A stretch of 64,000 nt of DNA, from the NCBI GenBank assembly GCA_028280115.1, contig JANQMJ010000006.1, forward strand, positions 37,790 to 101,789, read 5' to 3'. Shown here piece by piece: positions 41,084 to 49,963 of the stretch. The notes beneath the pieces were generated by a model that searched no databases, had not been told where the DNA came from, and was given only the letters and a program-made list of their open reading frames with translations. The DNA comes from Parvularculaceae bacterium (GTDB lineage Bacteria; Pseudomonadota; Alphaproteobacteria; Caulobacterales; Parvularculaceae). Position numbers and translations under genes: made by a program. Every line of letters starts with the position of its first letter. Positions within the stretch are counted from its first letter, which is position 1.

Positions 41084-42391
41084 CTATAGGATATACTTGG
41101 ACAAATCCGCATTTCGGGTAATTTCGCCCAGCCGCGCTTCCACATAGGCCGCATCGATCCTGACGGTCTCGCCCGACCGGTCGGCGGCGGTGAACGAGAT
41201 CTCGTCGAGCACGGTTTCCATGATCGTGGCGAGCCGCCTGGCGCCGATATTTTCCACCCCGGCGTTGACCGCTGCTGCGGCGTCGGCAAGCGCGTCGGCG
41301 GCGTCGTCGGTGAATTCGAGCGTGACCTCTTCGGTCGCCATCAGGGCGCAATATTGCCTGATCAGGCTGGATTCGGGCTCGAGGAGGATGCGTTTGAGAT
41401 CGTCCCGGGAAAGCGCGTCGAGTTCCACCCGGATGGGCAGGCGGCCCTGGAGTTCGGGCAGGAGATCGGACGGCTTTGACTGGTGAAACGCGCCCGAGGC
41501 GATGAACAGCACATGATCGGTTCTGACGGGCCCGTATTTCGTCGCCACGGTCGCGCCCTCGATCAGGGGCAACAGGTCGCGCTGTACGCCTTCGCGCGAA
41601 ACGTCCGCGCCGGCGCGGTCTGCGCCGCGGGCGATCTTGTCGATTTCGTCGAGAAAAACGATGCCGTCATTCTGCGCCAGTTCGACCGCCTCACGGGCGA
41701 GCGCATCCTCGTCGAGCAGGTTGTCCGATTCCTCCGCGACCAGCGGCCGATAGGCGTCCTTGACTTTCACGCGGCGCGTCGCGCGCGGCCCCTGAAACGC
41801 CTTGCCCAGCATATCGGTGATGTTGATCATGCTCATTTGCGCGCCGGGCATGCCGGGGATTTCGAAAGACGGCGCATGAGCCCCGGTTTCGCGCAGGTCG
41901 ATTTCGATTTCGCGATCGTCGAGTTCGCCGTCGCGCAGTTTCTTGCGGAAATGATCGCGGGTCGATTCCGACGCCCCCGATCCCGCCAGGGCGTCGATGA
42001 CGCGCGCTTCGGCCGCCTCATGGGCGGCTGCCTTGACGTCCTCGCGTTTTCGGTCGCGCACCAGACCGACCGAGATTTCAACGAGGTCGCGCACGATGGA
42101 ATCGACGTCCCGGCCCACATAGCCGACCTCGGTGAATTTGGTCGCCTCGACCTTGAGGAAGGGCGCGCCCGCCAGCCGGGCGAGACGGCGGGAGATTTCG
42201 GTCTTGCCGACGCCGGTGGGGCCGATCATGAGGATGTTTTTCGGGGTGATCTCATCGCGCAACACATCTTCGACGCGCCGCCGGCGCCAGCGATTGCGCA
42301 GCGCGATGGCGACGGCGCGTTTCGCCGCTTTCTGACCGACGATAAAGCGGTCGAGTTCGGATACGATTTCGCGCGGCGAAAAATCAGTCAT
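41084..42391 (-). CDS. hslU: ATP-dependent protease ATPase subunit HslU
   Basis: HslU unfolds substrates and feeds them to the HslV peptidase. The 435-residue AAA+ protein has [24 protein letters not shown], Walker [11 protein letters not shown] (about residues 57-66), DEIDKIAR Walker B, and the C-terminal tail that docks to HslV. It lies 67 bp downstream of hslV, so they form the operon hslV-hslU. Length and motifs are normal. Confidence 0.97.
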   Translation of the reverse strand: MTDFSPREIVSELDRFIVGQKAAKRAVAIALRNRWRRRRVEDVLRDEITPKNILMIGPTGVGKTEISRRLARLAGAPFLKVEATKFTEVGYVGRDVDSIVRDLVEISVGLVRDRKREDVKAAAHEAAEARVIDALAGSGASESTRDHFRKKLRDGELDDREIEIDLRETGAHAPSFEIPGMPGAQMSMINITDMLGKAFQGPRATRRVKVKDAYRPLVAEESDNLLDEDALAREAVELAQNDGIVFLDEIDKIARGADRAGADVSREGVQRDLLPLIEGATVATKYGPVRTDHVLFIASGAFHQSKPSDLLPELQGRLPIRVELDALSRDDLKRILLEPESSLIRQYCALMATEEVTLEFTDDAADALADAAAAVNAGVENIGARRLATIMETVLDEISFTAADRSGETVRIDAAYVEARLGEITRNADLSKYIL

Positions 42392-42458
42392 GCACTATGT
42401 CCTAAAGTGTCAAAGGCGAACTTGTCGCGGCGGCGGTAAGCCCGGCGTCCGCCCACAG

Positions 42459-43022
42459 CTATTTATCCGTATGCAGCTTTTCAATCGTCAAGGCGTCGTT
42501 GGTGAACGCGCAAATCGACGCGGCGATCGCCATCGCCTTGCGCACGATCGCTTCGGCGTCGAGGTCGCTTTCCTCGATCAGGGCGCGCGCGGCGGCCCGC
42601 GCGTAATCGCCGCCGGAGCCGATCCCGGCGACGCCGTATTGCGGTTCGAGCACGTCGCCCGCGCCGGTCAGGGTCAGGGTGACGGATTTGTCGGCGACGA
42701 TCATCATCGCCTCAAGGCGGCGCAGATAGCGGTCCGTGCGCCAGTCCTTGGCGAGTTCCACCGCGGCGCGGGTGAGCTGGTCGGGATATTGCTCAAGCTT
42801 GGCCTCCAGCCTTTCGATCAGCGTGAAGGCGTCGGCGGTGGCGCCGGCGAAGCCGGCAATAACGCGGCCGTTCGCGAGCCGGCGGACCTTTTTGGCGTCG
42901 CCCTTGACGATGGTCTTGTCGAGACTGACCTGCCCGTCGCCGCCAAGGCAGACGGTTTTGCCGTGCCGCACTGCGAGAATGGTCGTACCGTGCATGCTTT
43001 TCATGCCCATGGGCTGTTCCAT
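42459..43022 (-). CDS. hslV: ATP-dependent protease peptidase HslV
   Basis: HslV is the proteasome-like Thr peptidase of HslVU. The ATG at 43022 gives 187 residues with a nine-residue propeptide-like lead (EQPMGMKSM) before HGTTILAVR, so the Thr of TTI becomes the N-terminal nucleophile. Counting from that Thr, Asp17 (GGDGQVS) and Lys33 (KKVRRL) fall at the catalytic positions. A longer frame from 43085 adds non-family residues. hslU follows downstream. Confidence 0.96.
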   Translation of the reverse strand: MEQPMGMKSMHGTTILAVRHGKTVCLGGDGQVSLDKTIVKGDAKKVRRLANGRVIAGFAGATADAFTLIERLEAKLEQYPDQLTRAAVELAKDWRTDRYLRRLEAMMIVADKSVTLTLTGAGDVLEPQYGVAGIGSGGDYARAAARALIEESDLDAEAIVRKAMAIAASICAFTNDALTIEKLHTDK

Positions 43023-43214
43023 AACCGAAGCGACGCTGGCGTCAAAGACAACCCTTGACGAGGCGCGCGCCGGCGCCGATTTCATTCATCATTGACGCCC
43101 GCGCATAAAAGCCTTTAGGCCTTTCGGCGGGGCGCATTGAGTGCGGCATAGCCTGAAAACTTTCCACAGGCTAACCTACAGCAATCGTTGGGGGCGGTGG
43201 GATAGGCGCCGGCA

Positions 43215-44750
43215 ATGAAGCTGGACAACATCGAGTTCGAACTGAAATTTTCCGGGCCGTCGCCGGCGATCGCCGCGCTGCCGCAAAGCCGCTTTCTGCG
43301 CGCCATGGGCCCCGGCGCGGGGAGGTGGGAGCGGCTGGCCTCGACCTATTACGACACCGCCGACCGCGCCCTTGAGCGCCGCGGCTTGAGCCTGCGTTTG
43401 CGCGAGGAGGCGGGAACGCTGGTCCAGGCGGTCAAGCGGCCTAATGGCGTCGGCGCGGTGGCGCGCACGGAATTCGAAAGCGAAATCGCCTCCGAAACCG
43501 CATTTCCGGCGAAAACCGGCGATGCGGATATCGACAAGCTGATCGCCGAGCACAATGGCGCGCTTCGGCCTGTGGCGCGCACCACGGTCGACCGCTGGGC
43601 GTCGGTGCTCGGCTATGGCGCGTCGAAAATCGAATTCGCTGTCGATCTCGGTCTGGCGCAAAGCTGGAACGGGAACGGCCCGGCCATCGAAACGCCCCTG
43701 GCGGAAGCCGAACTCGAATTGGTTGACGGCGATCCGCGGGACATTTTCGAGCTTGGCCGCTTGTTGGCGGACAACGCGCCGGTGCGTCTTTCTGCGCGCA
43801 CCAAGCTGGAAACCGCGCTGTTGCTCGCTCGCGACGGGCTTTACGGTATCGGCAAGGAAGAACGCCTGACGGTAGCGCCGGAAACCACTGCCGCCGACGC
43901 CCTGCAACAAACACTTGGCGCCATCGCGGCGCGGCTGGCCAACCTTCAGCCGGCCATGCTCGATACGCGCAAAGCCGAGGGCGTGCATCAAATGCGCGTT
44001 GCCCTGCGCCGTTTGCAAGCGGTCGAGCGCATCTTCCGGCCCTATTGCGACGCGCCGGCGCTGCGCGATCTCGCCGGCCGCGGGCGCCTGCTGCGTAAAA
44101 TCCTGGGACCGGCGCGCGACTGGGATGTCTTTCTGGGCGAGACCCTGCCGGAAGCGACGCGCAACGAGTATGCGCAGGAAGGCATGCGCCGCCTTAAAAT
44201 CCGGGCGGAAGCGGCGCGGGCCGAAGCCTGGGCGCAGGCGGTGGCGGCCGTCGCCGATCCCGCCTTCACCGGTTTCCTGATCGATCTTACCGAAGCGGCG
44301 ACCGTCGCCGCGTGGCGCAAGGAGGCGGGCAAGGCGCTTGGCGCGCCGCTCAGCGATTTCGCCCCGCGCGCGCTGAACCGGGCGTATAAGAGGATGCGCA
44401 AGACGGCGCGCAAGATCGACCGCTCGCACCCCGCGGGCTATCACCCGTTGCGCATAGCGCTCAAAAAACTGCGCTATCCGGTGCAGATGTTCCGCTCGAT
44501 CTACGCCAAAGAAGAGCGCAAGGACTTTATGGCCGCGCTTGCCGGCCTGCAGGAGGATTTCGGCGCGGTCAACGACGCGGTGATCGCCGAAACGCTGGCC
44601 AACGCCGCCGCCGCGGGCGAGGGCAAGGAGGCCGCGCGCGGCGCCGGCTTTATTTCCGGCTATCGCGCGGCGCAGGCCGCTGAGGCGACGCGCAAGGTCG
44701 ATCGCGACTGGCCGGCCTTCGAGGCGATGACGCCGTTCTGGCGCAACTGA
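43215..44750 (+). CDS. CYTH-CHAD domain protein (inorganic triphosphatase-like)
   Basis: The 511-residue protein begins with a CYTH domain: IEFELKFSGPSP (ExExK-type start, residues 6-11), STYYDTADRALERRGLSLRLREE and VDRWASVLGY. This fold hydrolyses inorganic triphosphate with divalent metal. The C-terminal half (after about 220) is a CHAD domain with KAEGVHQMRVALRRLQAVERIFRPYC, whose conserved His/Arg residues bind polyphosphate. The two-domain form is common in alphaproteobacteria; its job is probably polyphosphate/triphosphate handling. A palindrome at 44776-44793 may terminate it. Confidence 0.88.
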   Translation: MKLDNIEFELKFSGPSPAIAALPQSRFLRAMGPGAGRWERLASTYYDTADRALERRGLSLRLREEAGTLVQAVKRPNGVGAVARTEFESEIASETAFPAKTGDADIDKLIAEHNGALRPVARTTVDRWASVLGYGASKIEFAVDLGLAQSWNGNGPAIETPLAEAELELVDGDPRDIFELGRLLADNAPVRLSARTKLETALLLARDGLYGIGKEERLTVAPETTAADALQQTLGAIAARLANLQPAMLDTRKAEGVHQMRVALRRLQAVERIFRPYCDAPALRDLAGRGRLLRKILGPARDWDVFLGETLPEATRNEYAQEGMRRLKIRAEAARAEAWAQAVAAVADPAFTGFLIDLTEAATVAAWRKEAGKALGAPLSDFAPRALNRAYKRMRKTARKIDRSHPAGYHPLRIALKKLRYPVQMFRSIYAKEERKDFMAALAGLQEDFGAVNDAVIAETLANAAAAGEGKEAARGAGFISGYRAAQAAEATRKVDRDWPAFEAMTPFWRN

Positions 44751-45145
44751 TATACGATCAGTATACGGATTATAAGCCGTCGCCGGCGACGGCCTGCTTT
44801 CCTGCGTCGCTTTATCCGTCATTCCGGGGCCGACTGACCGCGAAGGCGGTCGAATGATGATTCGCGCGCATTCGCGCGCGGGGCCGGAACCTGGAATCCA
44901 TGGCGCGCCCCTGCAACCGTCGCTGCGGCGGCGAGGCCTGTCACTGGATTCCGGGTCCGCGCAAGCGCGTCCCGGAATGACGCTGGAAGTTTTTCTAAAG
45001 TCGGTTCTCATCACGCCCGGCAGTATAGGGCCTCCCGGAAGGTGTTCGATATCTATCGACCGAATGCGGGTTTGCGGGCCGATTTTGCGGTTATGGTTGT
45101 ATTTCGCCGGTGCGGTTCAACCAAAGCGTGTGGGGCGCAAAGCGG
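44751..45145. repeat. 395 bp non-coding region with terminator palindrome and dispersed repeats
   Basis: After the CYTH gene there is an 18 bp perfect palindrome GCCGTCGCCGGCGACGGC (44776-44793) followed by a short T run, a plausible terminator. Further on lies a copy of the CATTCCGGGG...GGAATCCATGGCGC repeat family (44819-44983) with internal palindromes, then the 34 bp core repeat at 45038-45071 with similarity continuing to about 45110. No coding potential is convincing here. Confidence 0.7.
45038..45071 (+). repeat. 34 bp core repeat with central TCGATATCTATCGA palindrome (copy 2)
   Basis: An exact 34/34 match to the reverse complement of 16405-16438. In both places the flank extends similarity (including GGTTGTATTT/GGATTGTATTT about 25 bp further), so the repeat element is larger than the identical core. 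Confidence 0.85.
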
Positions 45146-45697
45146 TCAGACCTTTTCCGCGATCCGGATCGCCGCGCGGCAGCCCAGCTTGATCGCTGAG
45201 GATAGGAGGCCATAGGGCCCAGGCGTCGCCGCGCCGGCGCTTTCGGCGGTATGCTTATGTTCGAGTTCGTCGTCGCGGAACTTGCGCACGGTCGCGGCCA
45301 GATCCGGTTCGTCTTCGGCAAGAGCGACGGCCTGGGCGGCGTAGTGTTTTTCGATCACCTCTTCGACCGCGGCGGTGCAGACCATGGCCGCCTTCTCGCC
45401 CATCAGGGCGGTGGCCGCGCCAAGGCCGAAACCGGCCGCGTTCCATAAAGGCGACAAGAGGCTGGGGCGCACCCGGCGCTCGGCCAGCAGCGCATCGAAG
45501 GTTTCCAGATGTTCGATCTCGCCGGCTTCCATTTCGGCGATGGTCTTTGCGGTGTCGGCTTTGTGCGGCAGCTTTGAAAAGACCGCGTGCTGGCCGCGAT
45601 AGATCGCAACGGCGCCGTATTCGCCGGCGTGATCGACCCGCAGCATTTCGCCGATCCGCCGCCCGCGGGGGCCGGGTTTTTCCGGCGCGGCGCTCAT
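45146..45697 (-). CDS. coq7: Demethoxyubiquinone hydroxylase (Coq7 family)
   Basis: Coq7 hydroxylates demethoxyubiquinone using a di-iron centre. The 183-residue product carries the four ligand blocks: RVDHAGEYGAVAIY, EAGEIEHLETF, AAVEEVIEKHY and DDELEHKHT. Length and spacing are normal. Its start overlaps the dsbB stop (ATGA), giving the operon dsbB-coq7. Both act on the membrane quinone pool, since DsbB passes electrons to ubiquinone. Confidence 0.94.
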   Translation of the reverse strand: MSAAPEKPGPRGRRIGEMLRVDHAGEYGAVAIYRGQHAVFSKLPHKADTAKTIAEMEAGEIEHLETFDALLAERRVRPSLLSPLWNAAGFGLGAATALMGEKAAMVCTAAVEEVIEKHYAAQAVALAEDEPDLAATVRKFRDDELEHKHTAESAGAATPGPYGLLSSAIKLGCRAAIRIAEKV

Positions 45698-46251
45698 GAC
45701 GCGTCCTCCCGCGCTGCGGGTTCGTTGCGTTTGGCGCGCGCATGGCGGGCTTCGGCGAAGGCGGCGGCAAGGGTCAGGGCGAACAGGCCCGCCGATGCGA
45801 GCATATTATAGCCCGCCATGGAAACGCCGAGGAACCGCCATTGGGGATCGTCGCAGGACGGCGGCGTCTCGTTGCTCTCAAGCGCGGCCGAAATGGCGTT
45901 GATGTCGACGGAACCGCCGCCGGCGCAGATCCGCGGGCCGGGCCAGAAATTGTATTCAACGCCCGTATGATAGAACGCGAGCCCCGCGCTCACCGCATAG
46001 ACCAGCGCTGCCGCGCCGACCGCCGCCGCTGCGCCCAGCCTGGAGCGGAACAGCCGCGCCGCCGCAAGTCCCGCAGCGGCGACGGCGAGCGCCGTCCAGT
46101 GGGCTTCGCGCTGATCGAGACAGAGAATGCAGGGGACGAGCCCGGCGAGCTTTTCGTAAAGATGCGCCGCGATCAGCAGCGCGCCGCTCGCCGCAAAGGC
46201 GACGGCGAGCGCGCGCTCGGTGAACGATAATGACAGCAACGCCTTGGTCAT
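45694..46251 (-). CDS. dsbB: Disulfide bond formation protein B
   Basis: DsbB reoxidises DsbA and hands electrons to quinone. The 185-residue product has four membrane segments, the first Cys pair in VPCILCLDQREA, and a second Cys pair in the periplasmic loop (RICAGG and SCDDPQWRF). ATG 46251 is supported by length. The ATGA overlap with coq7 links it to ubiquinone synthesis. Confidence 0.92.
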   Translation of the reverse strand: MTKALLSLSFTERALAVAFAASGALLIAAHLYEKLAGLVPCILCLDQREAHWTALAVAAAGLAAARLFRSRLGAAAAVGAAALVYAVSAGLAFYHTGVEYNFWPGPRICAGGGSVDINAISAALESNETPPSCDDPQWRFLGVSMAGYNMLASAGLFALTLAAAFAEARHARAKRNEPAAREDAS

Positions 46252-46303
46252 GGGGGTGATGATAGGCCCGGCGAGGGCTTTGCGCCTCTACGCGGGCTGG
46301 GAC

Positions 46304-46990
46304 CTATAGTCGCGCTGCGAGCCAGTCGCGGATCAGACTGGCGGCTTCATGCCCTAGAAACACCAGGAGCGCCGCCCAGACAAAGCCGATCAAAAGGCCG
46401 GCAATGACCAGAACGCCGTCGCGTTCAATGATCCCGAGCGAGGCGATCGCCACCCCGATCCCGGGCACGGTGTTGGTCGAGGGCAGCGGCACCAAGATGG
46501 ATGCGCAGGGGATCAGCAATAGCGCGCCCACCAGCCGCATGCCGAGATGGCCGGTGGCGGGCAGAAAACGCGGCCGGGCGAAATGTTCGATCCAGCCGAC
46601 ATATTTTTCGCTGCGCTTGACGACCTGCAAAAACGCCCGCGGGGAAAAGCGCCGCTGATTGAGGCTGGGCGGCAGCCAGGGATGATGGCGTCCGGCCGCG
46701 AGCTGGCCGGCCAGGGCCAGCATCGGCAGGGCGACGATCTGCGGCAGCACATAAACGAAGGGCAGACAGCAAGGCAGGGCAAGCAGCAGCAACAAAAAAC
46801 CGAAGGCGCGCTCGTCGAGCCGCTCGACGACATCGCCGAGCGCGGCGTCGGGCGCATCGTTGGCCGCGTCGTCATCATCGCCCTCTTTCGCCGCGCTCCG
46901 GTCAAGGTCTTTCAAGACCCCTTCCAAGACGGCGATGGCGCCGGGCGCGGCGCGGCGGCGGGAAGAGTTTTCGGCGGTTTTCATCAACAT
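46304..46990 (-). CDS. ExoD family exopolysaccharide-synthesis protein
   Basis: A 228-residue protein with an acidic N-terminus (KEGDDDDAANDAPDAALGD) and four or five membrane segments. RLDERAFGFLLLLLALPCCLPFVYVLPQ, RRFSPRAFLQV and VPLPSTNTVPGIGVAIASLGIIERDG match the ExoD family, originally linked to exopolysaccharide production and alkaline growth in Rhizobium. The biochemical role is unknown. It lies alone, convergent with the tRNA side. Confidence 0.88.
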   Translation of the reverse strand: MLMKTAENSSRRRAAPGAIAVLEGVLKDLDRSAAKEGDDDDAANDAPDAALGDVVERLDERAFGFLLLLLALPCCLPFVYVLPQIVALPMLALAGQLAAGRHHPWLPPSLNQRRFSPRAFLQVVKRSEKYVGWIEHFARPRFLPATGHLGMRLVGALLLIPCASILVPLPSTNTVPGIGVAIASLGIIERDGVLVIAGLLIGFVWAALLVFLGHEAASLIRDWLAARL

Positions 46991-47125
46991 CTCGGGCGGC
47001 CCGGTGCGGCATACAGCTAAGGCGGATCGCCGCGATCTTCAAACGCAAGCGTAAACAAACCGCCAAGCGCTTGACCGGACGGGCCCGCCGCCTATCATCC
47101 GCGCCGCAATACGCGCCTTTCCCGC

Positions 47126-47210
47126 GCCCCCGTGGTGGAATTGGTAGACACGCGTGACTCAAAATCACGTGCCGCAAGGCGTGTCCGTTCGAGTCGGACC
47201 GGGGGCACCA
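47126..47210 (+). tRNA. tRNA-Leu(CAA)
   Basis: An 85 nt tRNA with acceptor stem GCCCCCG/CGGGGGC, D arm GGTAGACAC, anticodon stem CGTGA/TCACG around the loop CTCAAAA (anticodon CAA), a long variable arm (GTGCCGCAAGGCGTG), the TTCGAGTC T loop, and an encoded CCA end. The long variable arm identifies a leucine-type tRNA. Confidence 0.96.
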
Positions 47211-47639
47211 CATCCATTTAGAGCGATTACGTTGACTGGATGCGGACCGGGGGCGCCAGCTTTCGCCAATTTAATTATTTGCGCGCCTTCGCCCGCGGGG
47301 CCGGCTTCGGCTCGGCAAGCCAGCCTAAGCCAGTTGCGGATCGCGTCATCCATATCCCCGCTCATTCCCGCGAAAGCGGGAATCCAGCACATCTATAATG
47401 TCGAGCGGAGCCCGTCTTTTTTCTTTTACTGGATCCCGGCTCTGCGCAGCATCACCCCGGACTATGATCCGGGGCGCTGCAGCGCGTCCGGGATGAGCGG
47501 GGGTCTGTCTGGTCCGCAACCTGCACTAATGCGCTACATTGTTTTGGGGAGGAACCTTTCCGCCGGTCGTTTATATTTTTTAAGTCGGGCTACAAACCTT
47601 AACCGTGCAATTCTGGAGGCCGGTGCCGGATTTTCCTGG
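47211..47639. repeat. 429 bp non-coding region with a dispersed repeat element
   Basis: After the tRNA there is no convincing gene. It holds an element from about 47352 to 47500: CCGCGAAAGCGG-type hairpin, a TGGATCC junction and a 59 bp segment (47442-47500) that recurs with one mismatch at 63942-64000. The palindrome GGTTATATAACC (47638-47649) overlaps the hutG stop. Two A/T-rich stretches with TTAA motifs lie at about 47570-47602. Confidence 0.75.
47442..47500 (+). repeat. 59 bp dispersed repeat (copy 1)
   Basis: 58 of 59 bases match 63942-64000 (difference at 47462, C against T). It includes the palindrome CCCCGGA-N6-TCCGGGG. The left part, from about 47352, also resembles the second copy. 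Confidence 0.85.
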
Positions 47640-48446
47640 TTATATAACCGATAAAACACCCCGGCGCGCAAGGCCGTCAAGCGCCGTGAGGACCTCTTTC
47701 AGATGCCCCCGCAGGCGCTCGGCGCGGGTCTCGCGCCAGGTCCAGGGCGGGTTTTCGTCCATATAGGCCCGTTGCGCGAGCTCCATCTGGATCGCATGGA
47801 TGTTCTGCGCCGGCCGGCCGTAATGGCGCGTCGTCCACCCGCCCTTGAAGCGGCCGTTGACGACGTGCGTATATCCTTCCGCGCGGCGGCAGATATCGGC
47901 GACGGCCTTTTCTATCTGCGGCGCGCAAGTTGCTGCGTCATTGGTGCCGATGTTGAAATCCGGCAGCACGCCGTCGAACAAAAACGGTATCTCGGACCGG
48001 ATCGAATGACAGTCGTAAAGAACGGCAAGGCCCCAGGCGTCGCGCGCGCGATTGATCTCGGCGGCGAGGGCGGCGTGATAGGGCGCGTGATAGGTTTCAC
48101 GGCGGCGGGCGATTTCCGCTTCGTCCGGTTCGCATCCATCGCGATAGACCGGCTTTCCGAAAAAGTCCGTAACCGGACAAAGGGCTGTCGTGTTTTGCCC
48201 GGGATAAAGACTCGCCCCGGCGGGGTCGCGGTTGGGATCGATGACATAGCGGTGATAAGTCGCCCGCACGAGCGTGGCCTCGGCGAGCAGGCCGTCATAA
48301 AGGCGATCCACATGCCAGTCGGCGTCGGCGCGCGCTAAGCCCCTGTCATTGAGCGCGGCTTCGATGTCGTCGGGGATAAAAAGCCCGGCATGAGGGATCG
48401 CCAGGATCACCGGCCCATCGCCGCGCACGACTTCAACCGGGTTCAT
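47640..48446 (-). CDS. hutG: N-formylglutamate deformylase
   Basis: HutG hydrolyses N-formylglutamate to glutamate and formate, the last step of one histidine-degradation branch. The 268-residue product shows LAIPHAGLFIPDDIEAAL, HVDRLYDG, DPNRDP, LYDCHSIRSEIP, FKGGWTTRHYGRPAQNIHAIQMELAQRAYM; His and Glu metal-ligand residues of the family are present. It is divergent from hutF, which makes its substrate, so the two share a promoter gap of about 98 bp. Confidence 0.92.
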   Translation of the reverse strand: MNPVEVVRGDGPVILAIPHAGLFIPDDIEAALNDRGLARADADWHVDRLYDGLLAEATLVRATYHRYVIDPNRDPAGASLYPGQNTTALCPVTDFFGKPVYRDGCEPDEAEIARRRETYHAPYHAALAAEINRARDAWGLAVLYDCHSIRSEIPFLFDGVLPDFNIGTNDAATCAPQIEKAVADICRRAEGYTHVVNGRFKGGWTTRHYGRPAQNIHAIQMELAQRAYMDENPPWTWRETRAERLRGHLKEVLTALDGLARRGVLSVI

Positions 48447-48544
48447 GGCCCTCCCGCCCCTTTAGATCGCCGCACGGCGCGCCGCCGAACCGATTGCAGC
48501 GCCCGGTGTTATGGCTGTAGATGGCCTATCGTCAAGGCGAGCGA

Positions 48545-49915
48545 ATGCCGATGCAGAAGATCTGGGCGGAAAAGGCGCTGACGGCGGCGGGATGGGCGTC
48601 CTCGGTCGCCGTTGCGATCGGCGATGACGGGCGCATTGAGGCCGTCGCCGAAAACGCCGCGCCGGCGGGAACCCGCGTCGGCGTCCTGTTGCCGGCGCCG
48701 GCCAATCTGCACAGCCACGCCTTTCAGCGCGCCATGGCGGGGCTCGCCGAAAATCGCGGACCGGACGGACGCGATTCCTTCTGGACCTGGCGCGCGCTGA
48801 TGTACGCATTCTTAAATCATCTTGGTCCGGATGAAATCGAAGCGATTACGGCGTTCGCGCAGATGGAAATGCTTGAAGCGGGCTACGCAAGCGTTGCGGA
48901 ATTTCATTACCTGCACCGCCAGCCGGACGGCGCGCCTTACGCCGATCTTGCCGAACTGTCATGCCGCATCGTTGTGGCGGCGGGAGAGAGCGGGATCGGG
49001 CTCACGCTCCTGCCCGTGCTCTACCAGCAGGGCGGCAGCGACGGACGGGGGCTCGAAGGCCCGCAACGAAGGTTCGGAAACGATGCGCAGGGCTTCGCCA
49101 AACTTGTCGACGGGGCGGCGAAGGCGCTTGCGGGTCTCGCCGCCGACTGCCGGCTGGGGCTTGCCGCGCATTCGCTGCGGGCGACCAGCCGCGACGGGCT
49201 TGCGTTTTGCGCCGGCCTCAGGCCCGAAGCGCCGTTCCATATTCATATCGCCGAACAGACCGGCGAAGTCGACGAGGTCCTGGCGGCCTGGGGCAGGCGC
49301 CCCGTTGAATGGCTTTTGCAAAACCACGACGTCGATGCGCGCTGGTGTCTGGTCCACGCCACCCATATGACGCCGGCGGAAACCCAGGCGCTCGCCGAGA
49401 GCCGCGCCGTCGCCGGGCTGTGCCCCATCACCGAAGCCAATCTCGGCGACGGCGCGTTCGACGGCGCGCAGTACGCCGCCCATGGCGGCCGCTACGGCGT
49501 CGGGACCGATTCGAACGTTTCCATCGCCTTCGCTGAAGAGTTGCGCCAGCTCGAATACGCCCTGCGTCTGCGCGACCGCGGCCGCGCGATCATGGCGCAC
49601 GGGGCCGCCTCGACCGGCCGGGCGCTGTTTGACAATGCTGTGCGCGGCGGGGCCCAGGCGCTCGGCCGTGACAGCGGGGCGATTGAAGTCGGCGCCTTCG
49701 GCGATCTTCTCGCCCTTGACGCAGACGCGGTCGATCTTGCCGGTAAAAGGGGCGATGCAATTCTAGACAGTTTCATTTTCGCGGCCGGCGGCCGGCTGGT
49801 CAGCGACGTGTGGTCCGCAGGCCGCCATCTCGTCCACGAAGGCCGCCATGTTAAGCGTGCGGCGATTGAAGCGCGCTATCGCAAGGTGATGGGCGCGCTG
49901 TTGGCCCGAATATGA
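48545..49915 (+). CDS. hutF: Formimidoylglutamate deiminase
   Basis: HutF converts N-formimidoyl-L-glutamate to N-formylglutamate in the five-step histidine pathway. From ATG 48545 the product is 456 residues (48551 is an alternative). It is an amidohydrolase: LLPAPANLHSHAFQRAM (metal His pair), HSLRATS, FHIHIAEQ and YGVGTDSNVS supply the metal and catalytic residues. hutG starts divergently. hutH, hutU and hutI are not in this window. A GC-rich hairpin terminator follows at 49919-49939. Confidence 0.92.
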   Translation: MPMQKIWAEKALTAAGWASSVAVAIGDDGRIEAVAENAAPAGTRVGVLLPAPANLHSHAFQRAMAGLAENRGPDGRDSFWTWRALMYAFLNHLGPDEIEAITAFAQMEMLEAGYASVAEFHYLHRQPDGAPYADLAELSCRIVVAAGESGIGLTLLPVLYQQGGSDGRGLEGPQRRFGNDAQGFAKLVDGAAKALAGLAADCRLGLAAHSLRATSRDGLAFCAGLRPEAPFHIHIAEQTGEVDEVLAAWGRRPVEWLLQNHDVDARWCLVHATHMTPAETQALAESRAVAGLCPITEANLGDGAFDGAQYAAHGGRYGVGTDSNVSIAFAEELRQLEYALRLRDRGRAIMAHGAASTGRALFDNAVRGGAQALGRDSGAIEVGAFGDLLALDADAVDLAGKRGDAILDSFIFAAGGRLVSDVWSAGRHLVHEGRHVKRAAIEARYRKVMGALLARI

Positions 49916-49918
49916 AAA

Positions 49919-49939
49919 CGCCCCCGACAAGCGGGGGCG
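49919..49939. terminator. Bidirectional hairpin terminator (hutF / beta-helix gene)
   Basis: CGCCCCCG-ACAAG-CGGGGGCG forms an 8 bp stem flanked by AAAA on the left and TTTC on the right. It lies between the convergent hutF and beta-helix genes, a good position to stop both. Confidence 0.75.
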
Positions 49940-49963
49940 GTTTCATCGTTTGGAACTGTTCTG

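Noticed and set aside
43150..43170. TTTCCACAG as a DnaA box upstream of the CYTH gene
   Set aside because: Two mismatches from the consensus, single, and far from the predicted origin.
43176..45014. 612-codon minus-strand open frame across the CYTH/CHAD gene
   Set aside because: It is antisense to a clear two-domain protein; its product is low-complexity, Arg/His-rich and matches no family, as expected from GC-rich coding DNA.
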